Origin: CTSoil-043 sp963821235
GTDB lineage: Bacteria; Chloroflexota; Limnocylindria; Limnocylindrales; CSP1-4
Direction of reading: 5' to 3'
DNA: 64,000 nucleotides
NCBI GenBank assembly: GCA_963821235.1
Contig: CAWGCS010000001.1
Span: 310,001 to 374,000, forward strand
Shown here: positions 1-7,946 of the stretch, piece by piece
Numbering within the stretch: position 1 is the first letter of the stretch
Layout of the letters: each line of letters starts with the position of its first letter
Translations under genes and position numbers: made by a program
The notes under the pieces: generated by a model
Database searches by the model: none
What the model saw: the letters and a program-made list of their open reading frames with translations, nothing else
Told to the model about the DNA's origin: nothing

Positions 1-235
1 GGCCGCGCCGACGCCCGATCCGACGGCCGCGCCGACGCCCGATCCCACGCCGGATCCGACGGCCGCGCCGACGCCCGATCCGACGGCCACTCCCGACCCG
101 CTGCCGTCCGTCGATCCCAGCCCCGATCCGACGGCCGCCCCGACGCCTGACCCAACGTCGGATCCGACGCCAGAGCCGACGGCGGAGCCGTCCGCCGAGC
201 CCTCGCCCTCCCCGACCCCTACGCCCGTCCGGGGT
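1..235 (+). repeat. In-frame 12/24-bp tandem repeat coding Ala-Pro-Thr-Pro-Asp-Pro units
   Basis: A 24-bp unit beginning ggccgcgccgacgcccgatc occurs at 1-24, nearly identically at 25-48, and identically at 61-84. Half units and degenerate copies follow to about 235. All keep the reading frame of the cytochrome gene and encode a Pro/Thr/Asp/Ala-rich linker. The array may start upstream of the window. Confidence 0.85.
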
Positions 236-2572
236 TCGGTCACCCTCACCTCGAACGCCCCGTCGGGCGGGCGCCACCGGATCGACCCCGGCGACGCGCT
301 GGACGTGACCCTCGCCGCCCGGGTCGAGACGGCGGCGCGGAGCGTCCTCCTCGTGGCGGAGCTGCCGGCCGGCTGGACCGTGGTCGATCCCGACGGGGGA
401 GCCGTCGACGTGACGGCCCGCACGATCGAATGGCCTCGCGGCAACCTCACCGCCGGGGCCCGGGTCGTCGTCGCGCCGCGCCTCCGGGCGCCCGTCCGCT
501 CGCCGGCCGGCGAGCCCGCCTTCCGGGCGACGGTCGGGGCCAGGCTGGAGCACCTCGGCGGCGTCGCCGCCATCGACTCGCTCACCGTCCTCGTGGCGCC
601 GGTCCTGGTGGTCGAGCACGCGGTCTTCGCCCGGGTCGAGCCCGTCACCCAGGTCCCGACCTACCTGGCGCCCGACGCGGACCTCACCGGCGTCCTCCGC
701 TTCGACGCCTTCCGCGTCCGCTTCCAGGTCCGCAATGCCGACCTCCCCGCGGCCGGCCTCGTGCCGCGCCTCCAGTATCGCCTCGGCGGGATCGGGACCT
801 ACGCGGACGTCCCCCTCGGCGATTCGGTGGTCGACGTCCCCTTCTACGTCGCCGCGGAGTGGCGCAGGACCGGCTCGGGCAGCGGGACCCTGCCGGGGCC
901 GGCCCAGGAGCCGATCCACGCGTCCGAGATCTCCATCGACGACACCGACGACGACACCCAGGCGCCGGCACCGGGCCGCCGGGTAATGGGCCGGGCCGGG
1001 GCGACCACGATCGTGGTCCCGGGAGACTCCTACACCGAGGTCGAGTTCACCGTCCGCGCCTCGATCGACCTGCCCCTCGGCCTCTGGTTCGAGCTTCGCC
1101 TGACCGACGACGGGCGGGCGATCGCCAGCGCGACGAGCGCGAGCGCGATCAGCGAGGCGACGCCGCGCGTGGAGCTGACGCCGGGCCAGCAGGCCGGCGT
1201 GCCGGTCGGCCCGCCGGTCGACGTCCGGCCCTCCAACGCGGGCGGCATCGGCGACGTCGACTTCCCCCTCGTCACGCCCGACGTGATCGCCGCGACCTGG
1301 CCGGATCGCGCGGGGACGCCCGCCTATCGCCTCGCGGTGGCCGTGCCCGCCGCCCCCGAGGCGCAGGGCCCCCTCTTCGCCCCGTTCACGTCGCCCCACC
1401 TGCCCGACACGTCGCTCGTCTCGGACACCTGTGCCGCCTGCCATCCCTCACACTCCGCACGGAACGGCTACCTGCTCTCGAAGGACGCCCCCCAGGAGGC
1501 GCTCTGCTTCGCCTGCCACGACGGCACCGGCTCGAACCTCAACGTCCAGGCGCAGTACGCGGACGTGGTCGTGCCGGCCAACGATCCGGTCGCCCGCGCG
1601 TTCTACCGGCACGACGTCGCCTCCGACGAGACCCTCGAGTGCGCGAGCTGCCACAACGCCCACAACGCGACCGCGACCGACGCGACGCAGACGACGACCG
1701 GCTGGACGGTCGCGGGCGCGCAATCGACCGTCGCCGGGGTGACGGTGACGAACGGGCCGGCCGGCACCGCGCCGACGTATGCGCTCCAGGACGGCACGTT
1801 CGGGCATCAGCCGACGCGGGAGTACGAGCTCTGCCTGAGCTGCCACTCCGGGTTCACGAGCCTCGACTCCAACGCCGGCCAGCCGCCGTCGCGCTACGCG
1901 CTCGACAAGGCGATCGAGCTGAACCCGGCCAACGCCTCCTATCACCCGATCGAGGCGCCCGGCCGGAACACGACGGCGGCGATGGCTCTGAGCCTGGGCG
2001 GGACCTCTCCGTACAAGCAGTGGAGCTTCACGACGGGCAGCACGATCCGCTGCGTCAACTGCCACGGCGACCCGCGAAGGTACGACGCCACGACCCCGCC
2101 GGCGGCGGGCTCGGACCTGGCTCCCCACTCCAGCCAGTACCGGGGGCTCCTGATCCAGGCCTACCGAGACCGTGTCCTGAAGGCCTCGGGTGAGGCCTAT
2201 GCGGCTGCGGATTCGGCACTCTGCCTGGTCTGCCACGCCGAGGAGGGGTTCGTCAGCGAGGCGTCGTCCGCCACCAACTTCAGGCTCCACTCGGAGCACC
2301 TCACCGAGCTGGCCGGCAAGGGCGACGGCGGCACCGACATCGACACGCCAGGAGCGGGCCAGGGGAACGCGATCTGCGCCGAGTGCCACTTCCGGGTCCA
2401 CGGCACGGCGCTCGCCTACCAGGTGGGCGACCGTGCCAACGCCCGCCTGGTCAACTTCGCCCCGAACGTGGAGCCGCTCGGCGGCACCCTCAGCTGGGCG
2501 TCCGACGGGGCCGGCGGGGGGTCCTGCACCCTCACCTGCCACGGCAAGGACCACGCGGCCAAGGGGTACTGA
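2..2572 (+). CDS. Secreted octahaem c-type cytochrome with Pro/Thr/Asp repeat linker (5' partial)
   Basis: The reading frame is open from the first bases of the window, so the N-terminus and any signal peptide lie upstream. In order it has a low-complexity linker of Asp-Pro-Thr-Ala-Pro units (bases 2-230), then about 390 residues rich in beta-strand patterns with no cysteine haem motif, then a haem domain (bases 1430-2545). That domain has seven CXXCH motifs (CAACH, CFACH, CASCH, CLSCH, CVNCH, CLVCH, CAECH) and a final CX3CH (CTLTCH). Paired CXXCH motifs with Asn/Ala/His between them resemble the doubled CXXCH family of multihaem cytochromes. It should work outside the membrane, receiving haem from the ResB/CcsA machinery encoded just downstream. 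The linker could carry the haem domain through the cell wall, but that is inference. No C-terminal anchor is visible. A GTG at 305 is in frame but is only an internal valine. Confidence 0.85.
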   Translation, partial: AAPTPDPTAAPTPDPTPDPTAAPTPDPTATPDPLPSVDPSPDPTAAPTPDPTSDPTPEPTAEPSAEPSPSPTPTPVRGSVTLTSNAPSGGRHRIDPGDALDVTLAARVETAARSVLLVAELPAGWTVVDPDGGAVDVTARTIEWPRGNLTAGARVVVAPRLRAPVRSPAGEPAFRATVGARLEHLGGVAAIDSLTVLVAPVLVVEHAVFARVEPVTQVPTYLAPDADLTGVLRFDAFRVRFQVRNADLPAAGLVPRLQYRLGGIGTYADVPLGDSVVDVPFYVAAEWRRTGSGSGTLPGPAQEPIHASEISIDDTDDDTQAPAPGRRVMGRAGATTIVVPGDSYTEVEFTVRASIDLPLGLWFELRLTDDGRAIASATSASAISEATPRVELTPGQQAGVPVGPPVDVRPSNAGGIGDVDFPLVTPDVIAATWPDRAGTPAYRLAVAVPAAPEAQGPLFAPFTSPHLPDTSLVSDTCAACHPSHSARNGYLLSKDAPQEALCFACHDGTGSNLNVQAQYADVVVPANDPVARAFYRHDVASDETLECASCHNAHNATATDATQTTTGWTVAGAQSTVAGVTVTNGPAGTAPTYALQDGTFGHQPTREYELCLSCHSGFTSLDSNAGQPPSRYALDKAIELNPANASYHPIEAPGRNTTAAMALSLGGTSPYKQWSFTTGSTIRCVNCHGDPRRYDATTPPAAGSDLAPHSSQYRGLLIQAYRDRVLKASGEAYAAADSALCLVCHAEEGFVSEASSATNFRLHSEHLTELAGKGDGGTDIDTPGAGQGNAICAECHFRVHGTALAYQVGDRANARLVNFAPNVEPLGGTLSWASDGAGGGSCTLTCHGKDHAAKGY

Positions 2573-2906
2573 GCGCCGTCCCGGGAGCGGGCTCGTGAGA
2601 GCGGCCACGGCCCGATCCGGTGTTCGGGGTGCGGCCCCGGCCGGGACGCCGCCACCGTAGGCGGGGGCCCCGGCGCCGCCGGCCCCTCTATCGATCGGCA
2701 TAGCCCGTGGAGGCCAGCCCTATCTCCCGAGCATGTGCGTGCCTGCGCATTTGTGCCGCCCGGCGGATGGGCTGCGGCGGGCCTCGCCGCGACACTTCGG
2801 GGCAGGTGTCACGACCTGGGCATGGACCCGGCCGATCAACGAGGGCAACGGAGATGCACGGAGCAGCAGACCGCGCCCGGTGGGCGCGCCCGGCGGGAGC
2901 GGCTCG
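2573..2906. other. 334-bp non-coding gap before the cytochrome maturation operon
   Basis: No convincing gene is present. The left part (about 2650-2690) is a run of GGGGCC/CCGG-type sequence that could fold into a GC hairpin after the cytochrome gene, but the pairing is imperfect and there is no T-tract. The right part presumably holds the promoter of the ccs operon. I could not identify a clear -35/-10 pair. A reading frame runs through 2733-2906 into the TPR gene, but its composition is not protein-like. Confidence 0.5.
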
Positions 2907-4160
2907 ATGAGCGCGCCGGCCGCCACGAGGGCGATGAGCCCCGAGAAGCTCGAGCGGGAGCTCCTGGCCCGCCTCGGGCTCGACCTGTCCGCCACGACCG
3001 AGGACGTGAGCGCCGCCCACGAGGCGGTGGCCGCGTTTCTCGCAGCGGCGCCGCGCAGCCTGCGGGCCTGGGCCCGCGTGCAGGCCTCCGGCGCCGACGA
3101 GGCGTACGCACTTCTCACGGACCCGGCCGCGCTCGCCCGCGCCGTCGCCCTCGTCGGGGCGGGTGCGCGACCGGCCGTCCAACCCGGCGAGCCGGCGACA
3201 CCTCCGGCTCGCCGGGTTCCCGCAGCCCCGGCCCCCGTCGCGGTCCCCCCTGCCGCGACGGTGGGCCCGGCGGCTGCGCCGGCGACCACGGCGCCACGCC
3301 TCGACGAGGACGGCCGCCGGATCGTCAGCGACGACGAGATCGACGCCCTCCTCGCCGAAGTGGACCCGACCGCCCACCGAGAGGTCGTGGGCACCGCCGC
3401 CCAGCGGGCTGCCTCGACGGCGGCAGCGAGCGGCGTCGCCCGCCCCGGCCGGCTCATGGGGCTGCTGGCCTCGCCGGTCTTCCGCAACCTCGCCCTCGTC
3501 GGCGCCACGGTGGCGGCCATCGGGATCGTCGCCGTCCTCGGCTTCAACGCCGGCGGCACGAGCGCAGCCGGGATCGGCACGGGCGGCACGCCCAACCCCG
3601 GCGCCGCCGCCAGCACGCCGGTCCTCGACCAGGCGGCCGTCGCGGCCCTCATGGAGAAGATCCAGGCCAACCCGAAGGACGCCGACGCGCTCATGTCCCT
3701 CGGCGACGAGTACTACAAGACGGGCGACTACCAGACCGCCGGCGACTGGTTCGCAAAGGTCACCGCGATCGAGCCCAGCAACGTCCGCAGCTTCCTCGCC
3801 CTCGGCGCCAGCGCCTTCAACCAGGGTGACCTGGCCACGGCCGAAACGGCCTGGAAGCAGGCGGTGACGATCGACGAGAACAACGTCGAGGCCCACTACG
3901 ACCTCGGCTTCCTCTACCTGAACCGCCAGCCGGCCGACATGGCCGGGGTCCAGCGCGAGTGGACGCGCGTCGTCGAGCTCGCCCCGGACAGCGACATCGC
4001 CTCGACGGTGAAGGCCCACCTCGACGCCCTGGCCAGCTTCGCGCCGGCCTCCCCCTCCGCGGCCCCCGCCGGCTCGCCGTCGCCGGCGCCGTCCTCGGCA
4101 GCCACGCCGGCACCATCCGCCCCCGCCACGCCGGCTGCGTCGGGGAGCCCCCGGCCATGA
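2907..4160 (+). CDS. TPR-repeat membrane protein of the cytochrome maturation operon
   Basis: A 417-residue protein. Residues 10-85 are a helical N-terminal domain. A Pro/Ala-rich linker (about 88-130) leads to one membrane segment at about 194-213. Three TPR-like units follow (about 235-360), with phrases such as DALMSLGDEYYKTGDYQTA and NVEAHYDLGFLYLN. The tail is Pro/Ser/Ala-rich. Start ATG 2907 was chosen because GGGAG lies 8 bases upstream; the longer frame from 2733 begins with a non-protein-like stretch. The stop overlaps the ccdA start (ATGA at 4157-4160), so the two are cotranscribed. The TPR part resembles the CcmH/NrfG-type TPR region, suggesting a scaffold or chaperone role for apocytochromes; this is inference from context. 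Confidence 0.8.
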   Translation: MSAPAATRAMSPEKLERELLARLGLDLSATTEDVSAAHEAVAAFLAAAPRSLRAWARVQASGADEAYALLTDPAALARAVALVGAGARPAVQPGEPATPPARRVPAAPAPVAVPPAATVGPAAAPATTAPRLDEDGRRIVSDDEIDALLAEVDPTAHREVVGTAAQRAASTAAASGVARPGRLMGLLASPVFRNLALVGATVAAIGIVAVLGFNAGGTSAAGIGTGGTPNPGAAASTPVLDQAAVAALMEKIQANPKDADALMSLGDEYYKTGDYQTAGDWFAKVTAIEPSNVRSFLALGASAFNQGDLATAETAWKQAVTIDENNVEAHYDLGFLYLNRQPADMAGVQREWTRVVELAPDSDIASTVKAHLDALASFAPASPSAAPAGSPSPAPSSAATPAPSAPATPAASGSPRP

Positions 4161-4927
4161 CCGTCGGGGCCGGGATCGGCCTCCTCGTGGCCTTCCTGGC
4201 CGGCGTCGTCTCCTTCGCCTCGCCGTGCTGCCTGCCCCTCGTCCCGGCCTACGTCGGGTACATGGTGGGTGCCACGGGCGCGGCGGACCGCCGTCGGAGC
4301 CTCTTCCACGGACTCGCCTTCGTGACCGGCTTCACCCTCGTGTTCGTGGCCTTCTGGGCCTCGATCGGGGCGATCGGCTACGCCCTGGCCGACAACGCGA
4401 AGTACCTCCGCCAGGCCGGCGGGGTGGTCCTCATCGTCCTCGGCCTCCAGGTCGCCGGGGTGATCAACCTGCGGGCCCTCTGGCGCGACACGCGCCCCCT
4501 GCCGGTGTTCGGCGGCGCAGCCGTGGGCGGCGGGACGGTCGCCCTGGGGGGCACGGGTGGCGGAGGGGTCGGGACCGGCTTCGCGATCCCCGGCTACGGC
4601 CGGTCGCTCCTCTTCGGCGTCGTCTTCGCCGCCGGCTGGAGCCCCTGCATCGGGCCGATCCTCGGCGGGATCATCGGCCTCGCCTCGTCCACCGAGAGCG
4701 TCGCCCAGGGCACGGTCCTCCTCCTCGCCTACGCGGCCGGCCTGGCCGTGCCATTCCTCGCCGTCGCCATGGGCGCGACGTGGGTCGCCCGCAAGCTCAG
4801 CTGGATCGGCCGCCACCACCGCGCCGTCTCGCTCGCGAGCGGGGCGATGCTCGTCGGCCTCGGCGCCCTGATGGTCACCAACCTGCTCGCGCGTCTCGCG
4901 GCGCTCTCCGCGCCGCTCGGCGGCTGA
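4157..4927 (+). CDS. ccdA: Cytochrome c biogenesis thiol transporter CcdA
   Basis: A 256-residue polytopic protein of the DsbD-beta/CcdA family. It passes electrons from cytoplasmic thioredoxin across the membrane to extracytoplasmic thiol proteins that keep apocytochrome CXXCH cysteines reduced. The N-terminal signature FASPCCLPLVPAYVGYM (C24/C25) and the second half-site WSPCIGPILGG (C164) supply the redox cysteine pair. About six membrane segments are visible. The loop at residues 113-147 is unusually Gly-rich and longer than in typical CcdA. Start ATG 4157 overlaps the previous stop. The thioredoxin partner is probably the TlpA-like gene at 7334. Confidence 0.95.
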   Translation: MTVGAGIGLLVAFLAGVVSFASPCCLPLVPAYVGYMVGATGAADRRRSLFHGLAFVTGFTLVFVAFWASIGAIGYALADNAKYLRQAGGVVLIVLGLQVAGVINLRALWRDTRPLPVFGGAAVGGGTVALGGTGGGGVGTGFAIPGYGRSLLFGVVFAAGWSPCIGPILGGIIGLASSTESVAQGTVLLLAYAAGLAVPFLAVAMGATWVARKLSWIGRHHRAVSLASGAMLVGLGALMVTNLLARLAALSAPLGG

Positions 4928-4940
4928 CGGAGGCGCACGA

Positions 4941-6410
4941 ATGACGCATACCACCGGAACCCAGAAGCTCGCCGGCGGCCAGGCCCCGATGCCCGACGCC
5001 GCCGCGGCGGCCGAGCGCGCGGGGAGCGTCGACTCGGCGCTCGAGACGCTGTGGCACGTCCTCACCTCGATGAAGCTGGCCCTGGTCGTCATGCTGGCCT
5101 TCGCCGCCCTCACCCTCGTGGGCACGCTGGTCATCCAGGCCCCGGCGGGCGTGATGGAGGACCCGGCCGCGAGGGCCGACTGGCTGGCCGGCATCCGGCC
5201 CCGCTTCGGCGGCTGGACGGACGTCATGGACCGCCTCCAGGTCTTCACGATCTTCACCTCGATCTGGCTGCGGGCCCTGGGCGCGCTGCTGGCGGCCTCC
5301 CTCGTCGCCTGCACGGTCCACCGCATCCCCGGCACGTGGCGGACGATGACGAAGCCGCACGTGAACGTGGGGCCCTCGTTCTTCGAGCACGCGCCCCAGC
5401 ACGAGGCGATGGCCTTCCACCGGGCGCCGGCCGAGATCCTGCCCGCGGTCCGGGCCGTCTTCTCGCGCCACCACTACCGGACCCTCGTCGAGGAGGACGG
5501 CAGCGTTCACCTCTACTTCGACCGCAACCGCTGGGCGCCGTGGGGCGGCCTCGTCGCCCACTTCAGCGTCGTCGTGATCCTGGCCGGCGCGATGGTCGGG
5601 TCGATGCTCGGCTTTCGCGACTCGCAGTTCATGGTGGCCGAGGGCGCGACGGAGGCGATCCCGACGAAGGACGGCGCGACGATCACCCTGAACTCTTTCA
5701 AGGACACCTACAGCCCGGCCACCGGCGCCCCCCTCGACTACGTCAGCGACGTCACGGTCAGGCGCGACGGCCAGGTGGTCGCTCAGCAGCTGGTGCGGGT
5801 CAACGAGCCGCTCCGCTACGAGGGCATCTCCTTCTACCAGGCCTTCTTCGGCCCGGCCGCGGTGGTGACCGTGAAGGACGCCGCCGGCGCGACCCTCTTC
5901 TCCGAGGGTGTGCCCCTGGCCTGGACCGCCAACGACGGGGGCAACAAGGTCGGCACGTTCACCCTGGCCGGACAGAACCTGACCGCCTGGATCGTGGCCA
6001 CCACCGGCCCCGGCGACCCCGACGTCAAGCCGGGCCAGGTGGCCGTCGAGCTCTACGAGGGCGACACGGGCGACCCGGTCGTCCAGAAGACGATCGACCA
6101 GGGCACGCCGACGACGATCGAGGGCCTGACCTTCACCTTCGACCGCGAGTCGAAGTACACCGGCCTCAGCGTCGCCAACGACCCGGGGACGCCGCTCGTG
6201 TGGCTGGGCTGCTTCCTCCTGGTCGTCGGGTTCGCGATCCGGCTGTACGTGCCGAACCGGCGCATCTGGGGTCGCCTCGAGGCGCGACCGGACGGGGGAA
6301 GCGCCCTCTCCATCGCCGCCGTCGGGCGGCGGGACAGCGCCTTCGACACCGAGTTCACCACCATCGTCACGGATGTGCGCCAGGCCATCACGGCCGCGGC
6401 GCGGAGCTAG
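4941..6410 (+). CDS. resB: Cytochrome c biogenesis protein ResB (Ccs1)
   Basis: A 489-residue ResB/Ccs1 protein, one half of the System II haem lyase with CcsA. Membrane segments fall at about 44-66, 101-124 and 203-225, followed by a large extracytoplasmic domain and a last membrane segment at about 417-437. A short cytoplasmic tail follows. GGAGG at 4929-4933 sits 7 bases before ATG 4941. The large outside domain with the last helix after it is the usual ResB layout. Together with CcsA it carries haem across the membrane and attaches it to the CXXCH motifs of the cytochromes on both sides of this operon. Confidence 0.93.
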   Translation: MTHTTGTQKLAGGQAPMPDAAAAAERAGSVDSALETLWHVLTSMKLALVVMLAFAALTLVGTLVIQAPAGVMEDPAARADWLAGIRPRFGGWTDVMDRLQVFTIFTSIWLRALGALLAASLVACTVHRIPGTWRTMTKPHVNVGPSFFEHAPQHEAMAFHRAPAEILPAVRAVFSRHHYRTLVEEDGSVHLYFDRNRWAPWGGLVAHFSVVVILAGAMVGSMLGFRDSQFMVAEGATEAIPTKDGATITLNSFKDTYSPATGAPLDYVSDVTVRRDGQVVAQQLVRVNEPLRYEGISFYQAFFGPAAVVTVKDAAGATLFSEGVPLAWTANDGGNKVGTFTLAGQNLTAWIVATTGPGDPDVKPGQVAVELYEGDTGDPVVQKTIDQGTPTTIEGLTFTFDRESKYTGLSVANDPGTPLVWLGCFLLVVGFAIRLYVPNRRIWGRLEARPDGGSALSIAAVGRRDSAFDTEFTTIVTDVRQAITAAARS

Positions 6411-6423
6411 GGAGCGCGGAACC

Positions 6424-7308
6424 ATGGGCAAGATGGCCGAGTACGCCTTCGTCGCCGGGACGCTGAGCACGTTCCTGGCCCTCCTGGGGTATGTCTTCTA
6501 CTCCCTCTCGGGGTTGCGGGCGGCGCGCCTCGCGGCCGCCGGGGCCCCGATGACCACCGGTCGGGTCGGCATCATCAGCGGGCCGCGCACGGCCTCCATC
6601 GGGCACTACGCCTCGCTGCTGGGGTGGCTGGGCTTCCTCCTCGTCGGCGCGAGCCTGGTCTTCCGGGCGATCGCCACGGGCCACGGCCCCTTCTCCAACA
6701 TGTACGAGTTTTCGATCGCCTTCGCCTTCGGGATCCTCGGCGCCTACTACTGGTTCGAGCGCAAGTACCACCAGCGCGTGCTGGGCCTGCTCGCCCTCCC
6801 GGTCGCCCTGGCCCTGCTCGCCTACGCGGCCACCGTCCCGGCCACCATCGAGCCGCTCGTCCCGGCCCTCCAGAACAACCTCCTGCTGACCGTCCACGTC
6901 GCGACGGCCATCGTCGCCTACGGCTCGTTCACGATCGCCTTCGCGGCGGCGCTCCTCTACCTCGTCCAGCCGGAGACGGGCCGCTGGGGCCTGCCCAAGC
7001 GGGCCGTGCTCGACGAGATCAGCTACCGGGCGATCGTCGTCGGCTTCCCCTTCCTGACCCTCGTGATCATCCTGGGCGCCCTGTGGGCCGACGTGGCCTG
7101 GGGCCGCTACTGGGGCTGGGATCCCAAGGAGACCGCCTCCCTGGTGACCTGGATGATCTACGGCGCCTACCTGCACGCCCGGGTCGTCCGCGGCTGGCGC
7201 GGCCGCAAGGCGGCGATCCTCCTCCTGGTGGGCTTCGGCGCCACCCTCCTGACCTACTTCGGGAACCTGTTCTTCGGCGGGCTCCACAGCTACAGCGGCC
7301 TGGGCTGA
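6424..7308 (+). CDS. ccsA: Cytochrome c haem lyase subunit CcsA/ResC
   Basis: A 294-residue protein with about eight membrane helices. The haem-binding WWD signature is WGRYWGWDPKE at 226-236. Candidate axial or conserved histidines are H86 (TGHGPF), H158, H251 and H288 (GGLHSY). This is the CcsA/CcmC/ResC family. With ResB it forms the System II haem export and ligation complex. ATG 6424 was chosen because GGAG (6411-6414) precedes it; a second Met three codons later is also possible. It follows resB by 13 bases. Confidence 0.94.
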   Translation: MGKMAEYAFVAGTLSTFLALLGYVFYSLSGLRAARLAAAGAPMTTGRVGIISGPRTASIGHYASLLGWLGFLLVGASLVFRAIATGHGPFSNMYEFSIAFAFGILGAYYWFERKYHQRVLGLLALPVALALLAYAATVPATIEPLVPALQNNLLLTVHVATAIVAYGSFTIAFAAALLYLVQPETGRWGLPKRAVLDEISYRAIVVGFPFLTLVIILGALWADVAWGRYWGWDPKETASLVTWMIYGAYLHARVVRGWRGRKAAILLLVGFGATLLTYFGNLFFGGLHSYSGLG

Positions 7309-7333
7309 GCCCGGCCTCGCACGGGAGACGGCC

Positions 7334-7933
7334 ATGAATGCGGTGCAGGTGCCGGCGGCCCGGCCGCGGGGCCTCGCGGCCGGCCGGCTGCGGACGCTCC
7401 TGGTGCTGGTCGTGACCGCGGCCCTCGTCGGCGTCGCCGCCTGGATCGTCGACCGGCCGGCCGACGACGGGGTCACGCTCCTTCCCGGGGCGGCCCAGCT
7501 CGGCGAGCCGCCGCGCACGGGCGACGTCCCGCCGGACTTCCAGGCGACGGCGGTCGACGGCTCGGCGGTCTCGATGGCGGCCCTCAAGGGCCAGCCGACG
7601 TGGCTGACCTTCGGCGCCAGCTGGTGCCCCGACTGCCGCGCCGAGGCGACCGACCTCCAGGCAACCTACTCGAAGTACAGGGCGCAGGGCCTCGCCGTCC
7701 TCGGCGTCTTCATCGACGAGGACGCCACGGCCGTCCGCGACTATGCCGGCCGGGTCGGATTCACCTTCCCCATGGTGGCCGACCCCTCGGGCAAGATCGC
7801 CGACCTCTATCGGACCTACGGCATCCCGATCCACTTCTTCGTCGGGCGCGACGGGACGATCCGCGACGTGCGGATCGGCCGGCTGACGTCGGGCGACATG
7901 GAGCAGCTGGTCCAGCAGCTCGTCGACGGCTGA
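7334..7933 (+). CDS. Membrane-anchored TlpA/ResA-like thioredoxin
   Basis: A 199-residue protein with an N-terminal membrane anchor (about 20-40) and a thioredoxin/AhpC-TSA fold. The active site is WCPDC (C98, C101) and a cis-proline-like region sits near YGIPIHFFV. It would receive electrons from CcdA and reduce disulfides in apocytochrome haem-binding sites before ligation. CPDC differs from the CEPC of classical ResA. A GGGAGA motif at 7323-7328 precedes ATG 7334. It lies between ccsA and the decahaem gene in the same operon, which supports the assignment. Confidence 0.9.
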   Translation: MNAVQVPAARPRGLAAGRLRTLLVLVVTAALVGVAAWIVDRPADDGVTLLPGAAQLGEPPRTGDVPPDFQATAVDGSAVSMAALKGQPTWLTFGASWCPDCRAEATDLQATYSKYRAQGLAVLGVFIDEDATAVRDYAGRVGFTFPMVADPSGKIADLYRTYGIPIHFFVGRDGTIRDVRIGRLTSGDMEQLVQQLVDG

Positions 7934-7946
7934 CGGAGTCCACCAC

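Noticed and set aside
2640..2690. GC-rich hairpin after the octahaem gene
   Set aside because: Pairing is imperfect with several alternatives and no T-tract, so it was described but not called as a terminator.
1448..2701. 417-codon minus-strand frame opposite the octahaem gene
   Set aside because: It has no motif and is low-complexity Arg/Gly/Ala, while the plus strand has eight ordered haem motifs.
3324..3357. FliM-like SDDEIDALL phrase in the TPR protein
   Set aside because: It resembles the FliM N-terminal peptide, but no flagellar or chemotaxis gene is near and the phrase lies in a linker. Probably chance.
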